Positions 34,679 through 43,760 of a stretch of DNA of 64,000 bases are shown one piece after another (position 1 is the first letter of the stretch; the number at the start of each line of letters is the position of its first letter). The notes below the pieces were generated by a model. The model had not been told where the DNA came from, did no database searches, and saw nothing but the letters and a program-made list of their open reading frames with translations. Origin of the DNA: Aquabacter sediminis (lineage in GTDB: Bacteria; Pseudomonadota; Alphaproteobacteria; Rhizobiales; Xanthobacteraceae); contig NZ_JARBFX010000008.1 in assembly GCF_028863665.1 (NCBI RefSeq), positions 186,001 to 250,000 on the forward strand, read 5' to 3'. The translations under genes and the position numbers were made by a program.

Positions 34679-35115
34679 GGCAGCTGCTCCAAAAGGGCAG
34701 AAAGGTCATGGGCGCTCGTGTCCACCACGGGCAGCGGCGCATGCGCCGCCAAACGCTTGTCGCCAGTGATGATGTGAGAGCACCCCGCGCACTCGGCGCT
34801 AGCCAAGTGTATGGCATCCGGCAGCTTCAGGCTGGGATGGGCGGCGCGAATACGGGCGGCGGTCAACAGGACGTCACGGGAGACGGCAAGGCAATCCAGT
34901 TGGCCTCCCCCTGCCAGAAGACCAGCATAGATTTCGATGCGCTGAAAATCCCGCTCCCGGATGGGCGCTACCAGGATCTCCGCCATGGACAATTGGCTGG
35001 TCACAGCGGCGAAGTCGGCGGAACGATGCTCCATGATGGCCACCATAGCCTCCGCCGCTGGCGGCTCCCCCTCCATTGCCAGGATGATGGCATTGGCATC
35101 CAGATAGACGCGCAC
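34675..35115 (-). CDS. PIN domain toxin (VapC-like)
   Basis: Probable RNase toxin of a type II toxin-antitoxin pair. The 146-residue PIN domain shows all four acidic residues: D6 (YLDANAI), E46 (SMAEILVAP), D100 (LPDAIHLASA) and D119 (TGDKRL). It starts with GTG three bases after the antitoxin stop. Its stop overlaps the yejF start, placing it inside the importer operon. The RNA target is unknown; VapC proteins often cut tRNA or rRNA. Confidence 0.88.
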   Translation of the reverse strand: MRVYLDANAIILAMEGEPPAAEAMVAIMEHRSADFAAVTSQLSMAEILVAPIRERDFQRIEIYAGLLAGGGQLDCLAVSRDVLLTAARIRAAHPSLKLPDAIHLASAECAGCSHIITGDKRLAAHAPLPVVDTSAHDLSALLEQLP

Positions 35116-35118
35116 CGT

Positions 35119-35382
35119 CTAGCTGTCCCACTCGTCACGCAGCGCACGGATCCGCGCCACCGCCTCCGCGGCGCTGACCCCGCTACGCGCTAGCCGCATC
35201 CGCGCCTCCGAGGGGCCGACTGGGCGCGCATCGCGCAGAATCTGGTCGAGGCGTGAATCGAAGGGCGCGGGCGGGGAGCGGCCCTCGACGGTGACGGTGA
35301 CGGTGGTGCCGACGGGAAGTCCGTCCCGCAAATCCTCCGGCAGCTTCTCCACCGGGTAGTGTTCGCGCACGATCCTGGTCAT
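35119..35382 (-). CDS. antitoxin partner of the PIN toxin
   Basis: 87-residue small protein immediately upstream of the PIN toxin, as antitoxins usually are. The N-terminal half (HYPVEKLPEDLRDGLPVG) resembles the short beta-rich antitoxins seen with PIN toxins. The C-terminal half (SEARMRLARSGVSAAEAVAR) is helical and likely wraps the toxin. GGAG precedes ATG 35382. No clear AbrB or RHH fold could be assigned. Confidence 0.72.
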   Translation of the reverse strand: MTRIVREHYPVEKLPEDLRDGLPVGTTVTVTVEGRSPPAPFDSRLDQILRDARPVGPSEARMRLARSGVSAAEAVARIRALRDEWDS

Positions 35383-35412
35383 GGGGTCATCTCCGGCGCC
35401 ATCCTACCACAC

Positions 35413-36567
35413 TCACCCGAAGGTCTTGCGCGGGTCGAAGGCGTCGCGGACGGCTTCGCCGATGAAGATGAGCAAGGTCAGCATCAGGCCCACGGTGAAG
35501 AAGCCGGTCAGCCCAAGCCAGGGCGCCTGGATGTTGGCCTTGCCCTGGGCCAGCAGCTCACCCAGCGAGGGCGAGCCGGGCGGCAGGCCGAAGCCGAGGA
35601 AGTCCAAGGCGGTGAGGGTCATCACCGAGGAGGACAGGATGAACGGCAAAAGCGTGAGGGTGGCCACCATGGCATTGGGCAGGATGTGGCGCACGATGAG
35701 GGTGAAATTGCCCACCCCCAGCGCCCGCGCCGCCTGCACATACTCGAAATTCCGGGCCCGCAGGAACTCGGCGCGGACCATGCCCACCAGCGACACCCAG
35801 GAGAAGAGCAGCAGGATGCCCAGGAGCACCCAGAAGCCCGGCACCAGCACGGAGGAGATGATGAGCAGCAGATAGAGGGCGGGAATGGAGGTCCAGATCT
35901 CGATGAAGCGCTGGAACAGGAGGTCCACCCAGCCGCCGAAATAGCCCTGCACCGCGCCCGCCGCGACCCCGATGATGGAGGAGATGATGGTCAGAGTCAG
36001 GCCAAACAGCACCGAGATGCGGAAGCCGTAGATAAGGCGGGCCAGCACATCGCGACCCTGGTCGTCGGTGCCGAGCCAGTTCATTTCCAGGCCCGAACAG
36101 CCCGAAACGCCCTTGCGCTCGGCCGCCGCCTTGCACTGCGCCTCGGTCAGCATCCAGGTGGGCGGCGAGGGGGCCGGCGTGGGCAGGTCGAGATTGTGGG
36201 TGGAATAGGAGAAATGGATGGGCGGCCAGATCATCCAGCCGCCTTTCTCCGCAATCAGCTTCTTGAGATAGGGATCGCGATAGTCCGCCGTGGTCTCGAA
36301 GTCGCCGCCAAACGTGGTCTCCGGATAGGCCTTCACCACCGGGAAATAATAGGCGCCCTCATAGCTCACCAGGATCGGCCGGTCATTGGCGATGAATTCG
36401 GCGAACAGGCTCAAGACGAACAGGATGGTGAAGAGGACGAAAGACCACCAGCCGCGGCGGTTGGCGCGGAAATTCCGCACCCGGCGCTGGTTGAGCGGCG
36501 AAAGCCAGCGTTTTTCGCTGTTCGGCACCGCAGTTTGGGGTGCCACGGCGGGAGCGAGCGTGTCCAT
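35413..36567 (-). CDS. yejE: importer permease YejE-like
   Basis: Membrane subunit of the peptide/microcin-type ABC importer. The 384-residue protein has an N-terminal span and a long periplasmic loop (residues 60-165), then the ABC permease domain with the EAA-type motif EFLRARNFEYVQAARALGVG. The loop carries YejE features, ETTFGGDFETTADYRDPY and GTDDQGRDVLARLIYG. It lies between yejB and the toxin-antitoxin pair. Confidence 0.93.
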   Translation of the reverse strand: MDTLAPAVAPQTAVPNSEKRWLSPLNQRRVRNFRANRRGWWSFVLFTILFVLSLFAEFIANDRPILVSYEGAYYFPVVKAYPETTFGGDFETTADYRDPYLKKLIAEKGGWMIWPPIHFSYSTHNLDLPTPAPSPPTWMLTEAQCKAAAERKGVSGCSGLEMNWLGTDDQGRDVLARLIYGFRISVLFGLTLTIISSIIGVAAGAVQGYFGGWVDLLFQRFIEIWTSIPALYLLLIISSVLVPGFWVLLGILLLFSWVSLVGMVRAEFLRARNFEYVQAARALGVGNFTLIVRHILPNAMVATLTLLPFILSSSVMTLTALDFLGFGLPPGSPSLGELLAQGKANIQAPWLGLTGFFTVGLMLTLLIFIGEAVRDAFDPRKTFG

Positions 36568-36570
36568 GCC

Positions 36571-37683
36571 TCACACCTCCCGCGTTTCAAAGTCGATGCG
36601 CGGATCGACCAGCATATAAGTGAGGTCGGACAGGAGCCCCACCAGAAGGCCCGCGAGCGAGAAGATGTAGAGCGTGCCGAACACCACCGGATAGTCCCGG
36701 TTGAGGACGCTTTCAAAGCCCAGCAGCCCGAGCCCATCCAGGGAGAAGATGGTCTCGATCAGCAGCGAGCCGGTGAAGAAGGCGGAGATGAAGGCGGACG
36801 GGAAGCCGGCGATCACGATCAGCATGGCATTGCGGAACACATGCCCGTAGAGCACCCGCCGCTCCGGCAGGCCCTTCATGCGGGCGGTGGTGACATATTG
36901 CTTTCGGATCTCTTCCAGGAACGAGTTCTTGGTCAAAAGCGTCATGGTGGCGAAGGAGCCGAGCACCATGGAGGTGAGCGGCAGCACCAGGTGCCAGCCA
37001 TAGTCGGCGATGCGTTCCGGCCAGGACATCTGCACCCAATTGTCGGAGGTCAGGCCCCGAAGGGGGAACCAGTCCAGGAACGACCCGCCGGCGAACAGGA
37101 TGATGAGCAGGATGGCGAACAGGAAGGAAGGGATGGCATAGCCGACGATGATGACCGCCGAGGTCCACACATCGAAGCGCGAACCGTCCCTCATGGCCTT
37201 GGCGATGCCGAGCGGAATGGAGATGACATAGGTCAGCAGCGTCATCCACAGCCCGAGTGAGATGGAGACCGGCAGCTTCTCCGCGATCAGATCCAGCACC
37301 CCGATGTCGCGGAAATAGGAGCGCCCGAAATCGAAGCGCACATAGTTCCAGATCATCCGCAGGAAGCGCTCGTGGGCGGGCTTGTCGAAGCCGAACTGCT
37401 TTTCCAGCTCGGCGATGAATTTCGGATCGAGACCCTGGGCGCCGCGATACTTGGAGGAAGCATCCGCCCCGCCCGCCCCGGCACCGCGCGCGGCACCGCC
37501 TGCCAGGTCGCCGCCCTGGCCCGAGACACGGGCGGTGGCCGAGACATCGTCGCCGGTGAGCTGGGCGATCACCCGCTCCACCGGCCCGCCGGGGGCGAAC
37601 TGGATGACCACGAAGGACACCAGCATGATGCCGAGAATGGTCGGGATCATCAGGGCCAGGCGTCGGACGATATAGGCGAGCAT
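36571..37683 (-). CDS. yejB: importer permease YejB-like
   Basis: Second membrane subunit. The 370 residues start with MLAYIVRRLALMIPTILGIM, as in YejB/DppB. A glycine-rich insert near residues 55-85 and the C-terminal permease domain with RKQYVTTARMKGLPERRVLY follow. The gap to yejE is three bases, so the two are coupled. Confidence 0.93.
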   Translation of the reverse strand: MLAYIVRRLALMIPTILGIMLVSFVVIQFAPGGPVERVIAQLTGDDVSATARVSGQGGDLAGGAARGAGAGGADASSKYRGAQGLDPKFIAELEKQFGFDKPAHERFLRMIWNYVRFDFGRSYFRDIGVLDLIAEKLPVSISLGLWMTLLTYVISIPLGIAKAMRDGSRFDVWTSAVIIVGYAIPSFLFAILLIILFAGGSFLDWFPLRGLTSDNWVQMSWPERIADYGWHLVLPLTSMVLGSFATMTLLTKNSFLEEIRKQYVTTARMKGLPERRVLYGHVFRNAMLIVIAGFPSAFISAFFTGSLLIETIFSLDGLGLLGFESVLNRDYPVVFGTLYIFSLAGLLVGLLSDLTYMLVDPRIDFETREV

Positions 37684-37737
37684 CGTGTCTCCGCTTTCCG
37701 CGTCACCGTGGGGTTACGCCGCTGCGACGTCAACCGC

Positions 37738-39600
37738 TCACGCGGGATTGGACCACCAGGTGTCAAGAACGCCGGTATCGTATTTGGGCGGCACCGGCGG
37801 GCGGCCGAACACATCCCAATAGGCGAGCCAATGGGAGGGCTTGTACCATTGGGGCACCCAGTAGCGGCCGGCCCGCAGCACCCGGTCCAGGGCGCGGCAG
37901 GCGGTCACCAGCTCCGGGCGGGTCTGGGCGGCGAGCGCCACACTGATAAGCCCGTCCACGGCGGTGTCCGAAATGCCCGAAACATTGTTCGAGCCGCGGG
38001 TGCGCGCTGCTTCGCTGCCGAAATAGGCCCGCAATTCCTCGCCCGGATTGAGCGAGACCGAGTAACGGCGCACCAGCATGTCGAAGTCGAAATCCTTCAG
38101 CCGCGCCTGGTATTGCGCGGGATCGACGATGCGGAACGTCGCCTCGATGCCCAGCACCTTGAGGTTGCCGATATAGCGCGAGGTGTGCCGCTCGAAGGCG
38201 CCGTCATCGTCCAGAAACTCGATGGTCAGCGGCTGGCCCTTGCCATCCACCAGCCGGCCTTGCTGCACCACATAGCCCGCTTCCTTCAGAAGCGCGGCGG
38301 CGCGGCGCAATTGCGCCCGGTCCTGCCCCGAGCCGTCGGTCACCGGCGGCAGATAGGGCTCGCCGAACACTTCCTCGGGCAGGCGGTCGCGATAGGGGGC
38401 GAGCAGCTTCTCCTCGGCCGGGGAGGGCTTGCCCTGGGCCATCAGGTCGGAATTCTGGAAGAAGGAGACGGTCCGGTCATACTGGCCGAACATGAGGTTC
38501 TTGTTGGTCCACTCGAAATCAAAGGCGAGCGCAATCGCCTCGCGCACCGAGCGGTCATAGAATTTCGGCCGGCGGGTGTTGAAGAACCAGCCCTGGGCAC
38601 CGGAGGGGGTGTTGTCGGGAAGGACCTCGCGCTTGACCCGCCCGTCCTTGACGGCGGGAAAGTCGTACTGGGTCGCCCAGGCGCGGGAGGTGAATTCCTG
38701 ACGGTAGAGATAGGCCCGCGCCTTGAAGGCCTCAAACCCCACCTCCCGGTCGCGGAAATATTCGTAGCGCACGGTGTCGAAGTTGAAGCGACCGCGATTG
38801 ACCGGCAGGTCGGCCGCCCAGTAGCCGGGCACGCGGTCATATTCCACGAAGCGCCCCACCTCGAAGCGGCCCACCTTGTAGGGGCCGGAGCCCAGCGGCG
38901 GGTCGAGGGTGGTCTCCTCGAACTTGTGCGTGCCGTAATAGGCCTTGGAGAAGATTGGCAGGCTCGCCGCGTAAAGGGGCACGTCGCGCGGGCGTTGGGC
39001 GGTGAAGCGCAGCACAACGGCGCCGGGCCCGTCCGCCTCGGCGCTGGTAAACTCCTGGAGCGCCTGACGGATGAGCGGATGGCCCTGGCTCTTCAGCGTC
39101 TCCAGCGAGAACACCACGTCCTGCGCCGTGAGCGGGGACCCGTCATGGAAGCGGGCTTCGGGGCGCAGCGTGAAGCGATAGACGCGGCCCTCCTCGGTGA
39201 TGAGGACGGAGGCGGCCACAAGGCCATAGAGGCTGTCCGGCTCGTCGGCGGCCCGCACCATCAGGCTGTCGAAGACGAGGGCAAGGCCCTGCGCGCCATC
39301 GCCGCGCAGGATGTAGCCGTTCAGCGAATTGAAGGTCTGGAACGACTGGTTATAGGCCGCCGTCGGCCCGATGAGGGAAAAGGCGCCGCCCTTCGGGGCG
39401 GCGGGGTCCACATAGGCGAAATGGCTGAAATCGGCGGGATATTTCAGTTCGCCGAAGGCCGACAGACCGTGGCGCTCCGCCCCTTCGGGCGCAGCGAGAG
39501 CGGCCCGGCTTGCCAGCCCCCCCGCCAAGGGGGGGGTCATCAGGCCGGCGCCGGCGGCAGCGGTGAGCTTCAGGACGGAACGACGGTCCATCCCGCTCAT
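37738..39600 (-). CDS. solute-binding protein YejA-like, copy 1
   Basis: Periplasmic type-5 (peptide/nickel) binding protein feeding the YejBEF importer. The 620-residue protein has a twin-arginine-like signal, DRRSVLKLTAAAGAGLM, then HGLSAFGELKYPADFSHFAY, typical of YejA. Copy 2 lies upstream and the two genes overlap by four bases. The Tat-like signal is different from the Sec-like signal of copy 2. Confidence 0.9.
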   Translation of the reverse strand: MSGMDRRSVLKLTAAAGAGLMTPPLAGGLASRAALAAPEGAERHGLSAFGELKYPADFSHFAYVDPAAPKGGAFSLIGPTAAYNQSFQTFNSLNGYILRGDGAQGLALVFDSLMVRAADEPDSLYGLVAASVLITEEGRVYRFTLRPEARFHDGSPLTAQDVVFSLETLKSQGHPLIRQALQEFTSAEADGPGAVVLRFTAQRPRDVPLYAASLPIFSKAYYGTHKFEETTLDPPLGSGPYKVGRFEVGRFVEYDRVPGYWAADLPVNRGRFNFDTVRYEYFRDREVGFEAFKARAYLYRQEFTSRAWATQYDFPAVKDGRVKREVLPDNTPSGAQGWFFNTRRPKFYDRSVREAIALAFDFEWTNKNLMFGQYDRTVSFFQNSDLMAQGKPSPAEEKLLAPYRDRLPEEVFGEPYLPPVTDGSGQDRAQLRRAAALLKEAGYVVQQGRLVDGKGQPLTIEFLDDDGAFERHTSRYIGNLKVLGIEATFRIVDPAQYQARLKDFDFDMLVRRYSVSLNPGEELRAYFGSEAARTRGSNNVSGISDTAVDGLISVALAAQTRPELVTACRALDRVLRAGRYWVPQWYKPSHWLAYWDVFGRPPVPPKYDTGVLDTWWSNPA

Positions 39601-41447
39601 GGCTTGGGCGCCCCCACCTTCGCGGCCTTAGCGGCGTCCCACCACCAGATGGTGGGGAAGCCGAAGGAATAGCGCGGCAGCTCCGGGGGATGGGCGAACC
39701 GGTCCCAGCGGGCCGTGCGGGTGAAATTCAGCGTCCAGGCGGGAATGACGAAGTCGTTCCACAACAGCACCCGGTCGAGGGCATGGGCGGCGGCCACCAG
39801 TTCCTCGCGGTCGGAGGCATAGATGACCTTCTCGATCAGGGCGTCCACAGCCGGATCGGCGATGCCCGCATAATTGCGCGAGCCGTCGCGCTTGGCCGAT
39901 TCGGAGCCCCAGAAGTCGCGCTGCTCATTGCCCGGCGAAAGCGACTGGCCCCAATAGGCGATGATCATGTCGAAGTCGCGGGAGCGCACGCGGTTGATGT
40001 ACTGGGCATTGTCCACCACCCGCACGGTGACGGCGATGCCGAGCCGCTCCAAAGCGGGCTTGTAGAACAGGGCCACGCGCTCGAAGCTCGGGCGATCCAC
40101 CAGGATCTCGATGCTGAAGGGCTCGCCCTTGGCGTCCACCAATTGGCGCCCCTTCACCTGGAAGCCGGCTTCCTTCAGCAGGTCGGCCGCCTTGCGCAGA
40201 TTGGCGCGGCGGGCCTCTTCGGAGCCGGTCACGGGATTCGTGTAGGGCTGGGTGAAGAGCGCGGCCGGCACCTTGTCCTTCACGCCCTGAAGGATATCCA
40301 GCTCCTGGCCGGTGGGAAGCCCGGAGGCGGCCAGCTCAGTGCCGGCGAAATAGCTGGAGATGCGGGTATATTGGTCGAAGAAGAGGGTGTGGTTCATGCC
40401 CTCGAAGTCGAGCGCATAATTGAGCGCGCGGCGCACCCGCGCATCCTGGAACTTGGGCCGGCGCAGGTTGGGCACGAAGGCCTGCAGGGCGCCCGAGGCC
40501 CGGTTCTCGAACATTTCGAGCACCACCTTGCCGTCGGTGCGGGCCGGGAAGTCATAGGCGGTCGCCCAGTTCTTGGCCGAGATCTCCACGCGGAAATCGT
40601 ACTGGTCGGCCTTGAAGGCTTCCAGCTCCACCGTATCGTCGCGGTAATATTCGTAGCGGATCTCGTCGAAATTGTTGGTGCCCACGTTCACCGGCAGCTT
40701 GGCACCCCAATAGTCCTTCACCCGCTCATAGACGATGGTGCGGCCGGGCACGAAGGACTTGATCTTGTAGGCGCCCGAGCCCAGCGGCGGCTCCAGCGTG
40801 CCCTGGGTGATGTCGCGCGGGCGGCCGCTGCTGTCCGTCCCGGTCCACCAGTGCTTGGGCAGGATGGTCATCTCGCCCACGATCTGCGGCAGCTCGCGGT
40901 TGCCGCCCTGGTCGAAGGTGAAGGTCACCTCCCGCTCGCCGGTCTTCTCCACCGACTTGACGTGGCGATAATAGAAGGCCTGGCCGGGGCTGTTCTTGGT
41001 GATGACGTCGAACGACCACACCACGTCGTCGGGCGTGATCGGCGTGCCGTCATGCCAGCGGGCCTCGGGCCGCAAACGGTAGGTCACCGAGGAGAAGTCG
41101 GAGGGATAGCGCAGCCCCTCGGCGATGAGGCCATAGGCGGTGGCCACCTCGTCGAAGGACTGGGTGGTGAGCGTGTCGTAGATGAGGCCGAGCCCGGCGG
41201 CGGCGGCGCCGCGCGGGATCACCGAATTGAAGCTGTCGAATGTGCCGCTCTCGGCCAGCCGCAAGGCGCCCCCCTTGGGCGCATTCGGGTTCACATAGTC
41301 GAAATGCTTGAAATCCGGAGCGTATTTCGGAACGCCCATGAGCGAGGTCGCGGCGCGGAAGGGCGCACCGCCCTCCTGCGCCGACGCCGGGCCCGCGCAG
41401 GCGAGAAGCACCACGGCGAGGGCGAGGCGGCGGACCATCAACTTCAT
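39597..41447 (-). CDS. yejA: solute-binding protein YejA-like, copy 2
   Basis: Paralogous binding protein at the head of the importer operon. The ATG at 41447 has GGAG upstream, and a Sec signal (MKLMVRRLALAVVLLACAG, ASA) follows. The mature part includes YAPDFKHFDYVNPNAPKGGA, shared with copy 1 in FSHFAYVDPAAPKGGA. Length is 616 residues. Two binding proteins may widen the substrate range of one importer. The promoter is expected in 41448-41680. Confidence 0.9.
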   Translation of the reverse strand: MKLMVRRLALAVVLLACAGPASAQEGGAPFRAATSLMGVPKYAPDFKHFDYVNPNAPKGGALRLAESGTFDSFNSVIPRGAAAAGLGLIYDTLTTQSFDEVATAYGLIAEGLRYPSDFSSVTYRLRPEARWHDGTPITPDDVVWSFDVITKNSPGQAFYYRHVKSVEKTGEREVTFTFDQGGNRELPQIVGEMTILPKHWWTGTDSSGRPRDITQGTLEPPLGSGAYKIKSFVPGRTIVYERVKDYWGAKLPVNVGTNNFDEIRYEYYRDDTVELEAFKADQYDFRVEISAKNWATAYDFPARTDGKVVLEMFENRASGALQAFVPNLRRPKFQDARVRRALNYALDFEGMNHTLFFDQYTRISSYFAGTELAASGLPTGQELDILQGVKDKVPAALFTQPYTNPVTGSEEARRANLRKAADLLKEAGFQVKGRQLVDAKGEPFSIEILVDRPSFERVALFYKPALERLGIAVTVRVVDNAQYINRVRSRDFDMIIAYWGQSLSPGNEQRDFWGSESAKRDGSRNYAGIADPAVDALIEKVIYASDREELVAAAHALDRVLLWNDFVIPAWTLNFTRTARWDRFAHPPELPRYSFGFPTIWWWDAAKAAKVGAPKP

Positions 41448-41758
41448 GGGGAACTCCGGATCTGCGATGCGGGGGAGGTCAAAGGAATAGCCGATAATGA
41501 CCCCCGGCGCGACGGCAGAAAGATGGCGCGCCGGCGCTGACGGCCATCGCTCAAGCGAGCGTGACCACACGCGGCCCCCTTTGTGGCCCTCCTGAAGCCC
41601 CCATCGCCACCAAACCGGTGAGAGACGTCCAACAGACTACGTCAAGAGGCCAAAAGGCTGTGGGACCCACCACGAAAACGAAAAGGCCGCCCGGAGGCGG
41701 CCTTTGAGCGGAGTGTGACCGGTGCCGAGGAACAGCACTGTTGCCCTCGGCGGGTGCC
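41448..41758. other. gap before importer operon
   Basis: 311 bases with no gene. The left part should hold the importer promoter and the right part holds the cycM terminator. Nothing else was recognised. Confidence 0.5.
41682..41705 (-). terminator. intrinsic terminator of the cytochrome c gene
   Basis: 10-bp perfect stem AAAGGCCGCC/GGCGGCCTTT with a 4-base loop. On the minus strand it is followed by TTCGTTTTCG, a reasonable U-rich tail. It lies 54 bases after the cycM stop. Confidence 0.8.
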
Positions 41759-42403
41759 TCACTGAGGCTTGGCTTCGGACGGCGCGGGGGCCGACGGCGT
41801 TGCCCCGCCGGGCGCGGCGCCAGTGGGCGCGGGCGCAGACGGCGTCGCCTCCTTGGCCGGCGCGGCGGAGGCCGTCGGCAAGGGCTTGGGATCGTGGGAC
41901 AGGGTGTTGAGATAGGCGATCAGGTCCGCCCGCTCGGTTTCCTTGCCAATGCCGGCAAAGGCCATGGCGGTGCCCGGGATATAGGCCTTGGGATTGGTGA
42001 GGAAGGCGTTCAGGTCCTGGGGCGTCCAGTCGCCGCCCTTCTCCTTCATGGCCGCCGAATAGGCAAAGCCCGGCACGCTCGCCTTCGGGCGGCCGACCAC
42101 GCCATAGAGATCCGGACCGACCTTGGCGCCGGCGCCTTCCTGGAAATTGTGGCAGGCCACGCACTTCTTGGCGGCGTTCGCACCCTTCTCGGGGGAGGCG
42201 GTGGCGAACAGCTGCTCGATCGGCACTTCCGCGGGCTTGGTGGCCACGGCGTCCGAAGGCCCCTCGGGCACGGCAATCTCATAGCCGGGCTTGGCGGGCG
42301 CCTCGGGGGTGAAAATGATCTGCGAGACGATACCGAGACCGAGCGTGAGCGTCAGAGTTCCCAGCACCGCGCCCGCGATTTTGTTCAATTCGAAACTATC
42401 CAT
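41759..42403 (-). CDS. cycM: membrane-anchored c-type cytochrome, CycM-like
   Basis: Electron carrier in respiration, probably between the bc1 complex and an aa3-type oxidase. An N-terminal anchor (residues 10-31) leads to a class I cytochrome c with C81-V-A-C84-H85 and the Met-ligand region YIPGTAMAFAG. The tail after ~180 is Pro/Ala-rich (APAPTGAAPGGATPSAPAPS). It is a client of the ccm genes in this window and carries its own terminator. Confidence 0.92.
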   Translation of the reverse strand: MDSFELNKIAGAVLGTLTLTLGLGIVSQIIFTPEAPAKPGYEIAVPEGPSDAVATKPAEVPIEQLFATASPEKGANAAKKCVACHNFQEGAGAKVGPDLYGVVGRPKASVPGFAYSAAMKEKGGDWTPQDLNAFLTNPKAYIPGTAMAFAGIGKETERADLIAYLNTLSHDPKPLPTASAAPAKEATPSAPAPTGAAPGGATPSAPAPSEAKPQ

Positions 42404-42893
42404 CGGCGCTTCGCTCCTCGGAGCCCCAAGATTCTAGCCAGTTCCGCGCGCACAGTTAGGCGGCGCGCCCTTAAGGGTGCTGCCGTTCGGACACTAATCA
42501 TGTTGGTTCGCCCCGCGCAACCCGGTGGGGGCGCGCCCAAATGGCACGTTTGGCCTTGCCGGGCGCGCCTTTCCAAAGCCCCGCCATGGCCGCTCCCAAG
42601 GCCCCGTGCGACACGAAAGCGGCCCTGCCGGCCCTTCCTCGCGGCTGACGCAGCGGAGGGAACGCGGCGACCCGTCGCATCCCGGCACGGCGGGAAGGCC
42701 GGTGCGGGGCCGTCTTGAGCCCCGCCCGACGCGTCCGGCCGGCAATTGGCGATGGACAGGAGCCGCGCGGCGGTGAATATCCGCCCGCCGCGCCGTCGTG
42801 AGCGGCGGCCGGTCCCGTGGGGATTCGGGCTGACCGAGGGAAAAGATGTCCGGCCGCGCCTTTGCCCGGCTCGGACCAGACGAGGAGACTGCC
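42404..42893. other. gap between cycM and pheA; promoters expected
   Basis: 490 bases between divergent genes. Open frames here have the random GC-rich character of antisense frames, and none has a plausible start. A ribosome site (CGAGGAGA) for pheA is at its right end. No known RNA or repeat was seen. Confidence 0.5.
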
Positions 42894-43745
42894 ATGAGCC
42901 GCCGCATCGTGTTCCAGGGAGAGCCGGGCGCGAACTCGCACATTGCGTGCCGCGACACCTATCCCGACCATGAGGCGGTGCCCTGCCCCACCTTCGAGGA
43001 CGCCTTCGCGGCGGTGGAAGGCGGCACGGCGGACCTGGCCATGATCCCGATCGAGAATTCGGTGGCCGGCCGCGTGGCGGATATCCATCACCTGCTGCCG
43101 CGGGCGAGCCTCAACATCATCGGGGAATATTTCCTGCCGCTGTCCCACCAACTCATGGCGGTGAAGGGGGCGAGCCTTGCCACGCTGAAGACCGCGCAGA
43201 GCCATGTCATGGCGCTGGGCCAGTGCCGCAAGGCGCTGCGCACCCTCAGCCTGACGCCTGTCATCGGCGCCGACACCGCCGGCTCCGCCCGCGAGATCGC
43301 CGAGGCGCAGGATGTGAGCCGCGCCGCCATCGCCTCGCGCCTCGCCGCCGAGCTGTACGGGCTCGACATCCTCGCCGAGAACATCGAGGACGAGGCCCAC
43401 AACACCACGCGCTTCGTCATCCTGTCCAAGGAGGGGGAGTGGGCGAGCCCGGCCGAGGGGCCGGTGGTGACCTCCTTCGTCTTCCGCGTGCGCAACGTCC
43501 CCGCCGCGCTCTACAAAGCGCTGGGCGGCTTTGCCACCAATGGCGTGAACATGACCAAGCTGGAATCCTACCAGATGGACGGCCAGTTCACGGCCACCCA
43601 GTTCTATGCGGACGTGGACGGCCATCCCGACGACCAGGGGCTGAAGTTCGCCCTGGAGGAGCTGGCCTTCTTCTCCCGCGAACTGCGCATCCTGGGCGTC
43701 TATCCCGCCCATTCCTACCGGCTTGGCCTGAACGGCCACGGCTGA
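42894..43745 (+). CDS. pheA: prephenate dehydratase
   Basis: Makes phenylpyruvate from prephenate in phenylalanine synthesis. The 283-residue protein is a stand-alone dehydratase with no chorismate mutase domain. FQGEPGANSHIAC starts it, IPIENSVAGRVADIHHLL and NTTRFVIL form the active-site region, and a C-terminal ACT domain (GVNMTKLESYQ) gives phenylalanine feedback. ESYQ in place of the common ESRP is usual in Alphaproteobacteria. ATG 42894 with GAGGAG upstream. Confidence 0.94.
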   Translation: MSRRIVFQGEPGANSHIACRDTYPDHEAVPCPTFEDAFAAVEGGTADLAMIPIENSVAGRVADIHHLLPRASLNIIGEYFLPLSHQLMAVKGASLATLKTAQSHVMALGQCRKALRTLSLTPVIGADTAGSAREIAEAQDVSRAAIASRLAAELYGLDILAENIEDEAHNTTRFVILSKEGEWASPAEGPVVTSFVFRVRNVPAALYKALGGFATNGVNMTKLESYQMDGQFTATQFYADVDGHPDDQGLKFALEELAFFSRELRILGVYPAHSYRLGLNGHG

Positions 43746-43760
43746 GGGGCGCGCCCCCAC

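Noticed and set aside
41447-41570. Upstream extension of YejA-like copy 2
   Set aside because: Adding 41 residues would bury the signal peptide; ATG 41447 with GGAG fits an exported protein.
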